DNA from: Erythrobacter sp. NAP1
GTDB taxonomy: Bacteria > Pseudomonadota > Alphaproteobacteria > Sphingomonadales > Sphingomonadaceae
Length of the DNA stretch: 64,000 nt
NCBI RefSeq assembly: GCF_000152865.1
Contig: NZ_CH672390.1
Location: 1,806,474-1,870,473 of the forward strand
Direction: 5' to 3'
In this document: positions 63,280 to 64,000 of the stretch, piece after piece
Layout of the letters: each line of letters opens with the position of its first letter
Numbering within the stretch: the stretch's first letter is position 1
Notes under the pieces: generated by a model
What the model saw: the letters and a program-made list of their open reading frames with translations, nothing else
Database searches by the model: none
What the model was told of the DNA's origin: nothing
Translations under genes and position numbers: made by a program

Positions 63280-64000
63280 GTGAAGAATATCCAACGCTCT
63301 CTCGTCCTTGGCGCCAGCATTGTTGCTCTTGCGGGCTGCGGCGCGGACGAAATCGTCTCGCCTGGCACCAGCGGCGACATCATCATCAACAATCCGTCGC
63401 CAACTCCCACCCCGACGCCGACCCCGACGCCGACCCAGTCGCTCGTCACTCCGGCTGCCGGCTGCCCGACAATTGCATCGACCGGCGGTCTTACCGACGC
63501 AGGCACGATCGAAGGCCCGACCGGCGAATATCGCGTGTGTCAGCTGCCGACGACCTTCAACGCAGACGACACCCTGCCCTTCATCGACGGCCTTCTTTAT
63601 GAGATCTCGGGCCGCGTAAACGTCGGCACCGACCAGGGCTTCTCGAGTACCGGCAGCGACGTCAACCTGACGATCGAACCGGGCGTGATCCTCTTCGCGC
63701 AGGCCGAATCGTTCTTCGTCGTGAACCGCGGCAACACCATCGCAGCTGACGGCACCGCCGATCGCCCGATTGTCTGGACCAGCCGCGACAACGTTCTCGG
63801 CCTTTCGAGCGACGGCAGCGATGCACAGTGGGGCGGCGTCGTTCTTCTGGGCCGCGCTCCGGTCTCGGATTGTTCGACCCAGGTCTTCAACACCGCAGCG
63901 GCTCCCAACGCCAACCCGCAGTGTGAACAGCAGCTCGAAGGTACCGTCGTTGCAACGCCGTTCGGCGGTACCGACGATGCTGACAGCTCGGGTTCGTTCA
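63280..64000 (+). CDS. Outer membrane lipoprotein with Pro-Thr repeat linker, 5' part
   Basis: The first 240 codons of a gene that runs off the right edge, from the GTG at 63280 with AGGGGA upstream. The lipobox is VALAGC, cysteine near residue 20. A linker of Thr-Pro repeats (residues about 45-55, TPTPTPTPT) is encoded by a perfect tandem 12-base repeat at 63412-63435. The rest (GEYRVCQLP, NLTIEPGVILF, RPIVWTSRDN, WGGVVLLGRAPVSDC) is beta-helix-like. By recollection, similar lipoproteins occur next to TonB-dependent receptors in sphingomonads; function is unknown. Confidence 0.85.
   Translation, partial: MKNIQRSLVLGASIVALAGCGADEIVSPGTSGDIIINNPSPTPTPTPTPTPTQSLVTPAAGCPTIASTGGLTDAGTIEGPTGEYRVCQLPTTFNADDTLPFIDGLLYEISGRVNVGTDQGFSSTGSDVNLTIEPGVILFAQAESFFVVNRGNTIAADGTADRPIVWTSRDNVLGLSSDGSDAQWGGVVLLGRAPVSDCSTQVFNTAAAPNANPQCEQQLEGTVVATPFGGTDDADSSGSF

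Noticed and set aside
63408..63440. Short repeats considered as a CRISPR or satellite
   Set aside because: Only two 12-base units within a coding frame; no spacers.

Overview
This window looks like chromosome from a sphingomonad alphaproteobacterium, most likely Erythrobacteraceae. This rests on GcrA, an alphaproteobacterial-type zeta inhibitor/BolA/Grx4 set, adjacent carotenoid ketolase and hydroxylase genes (crtW, crtZ), GC-rich sequence with many 1- or 4-base gene overlaps, and sphingomonad-style secreted proteins. No rRNA, IS element, integrase, prophage or CRISPR array was seen. Two tRNA genes are present: Ser-CGA and Arg-TCT, both on the minus strand.

Layout. 1-4.4 kb: the 5' end of a glycerol-type ABC ATPase gene, then an accessory block holding a strikingly charge-bipolar small protein, a 61-aa protein, a subtilase and a LuxR-type regulator, bounded by tRNA-Ser. 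4.7-10 kb: hspQ, an orphan ABC-2 permease, gcrA, DUF1993 and DUF481 genes, a CRP-family regulator with a perfect CRP-like palindrome upstream, a candidate sRNA, and a SpeE-like protein. 10-13.8 kb: pnp, rpsO, truB. 13.8-21.2 kb: a sugar:Na+ symporter divergent from an alpha-galactosidase/glpD/galT/galK operon, suggesting use of a galactosyl-glycerol. 21-25 kb: M50 protease, tdk, AbgT transporter, YceI protein. 25-32.5 kb: rbfA, infB, ylxR, nusA, rimP. The classical rimP-nusA-ylxR-infB-rbfA-truB-rpsO-pnp order is kept but split by about 11 kb of other genes.

32.6-39.1 kb is the most unusual part: a phage-shock (psp) locus. PspF is divergent from a near-consensus sigma-54 promoter. The promoter precedes a 55-aa membrane protein, PspA (with a 90-codon in-frame upstream extension), PspB, PspC and then eight small single-TM proteins in a row. 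Seven of these repeat a coiled-coil/tail motif like the C-terminus of PspC; the eighth keeps only its first half.

39-50 kb is mostly housekeeping: sufE, an acetyltransferase, DUF454, crtZ-crtW, thioesterase, leuC/leuD with two inserted small genes, quinone oxidoreductase, zeta subunit, bolA, grxD, Nudix hydrolase and a queuosine-precursor-type transporter. 50-54 kb: ppk1-ppx polyphosphate genes. 54-62.3 kb: a compact type IV secretion cluster (virB1, 2, 3, 4, 6, 9, 10, 11) without virB5, virB7, virB8 or virD4. The right edge holds a small secreted TPR protein, a candidate Pho box and the 5' part of a lipoprotein gene.

All functional calls come from reading translated sequence and recalling family motifs. 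No database search was run.
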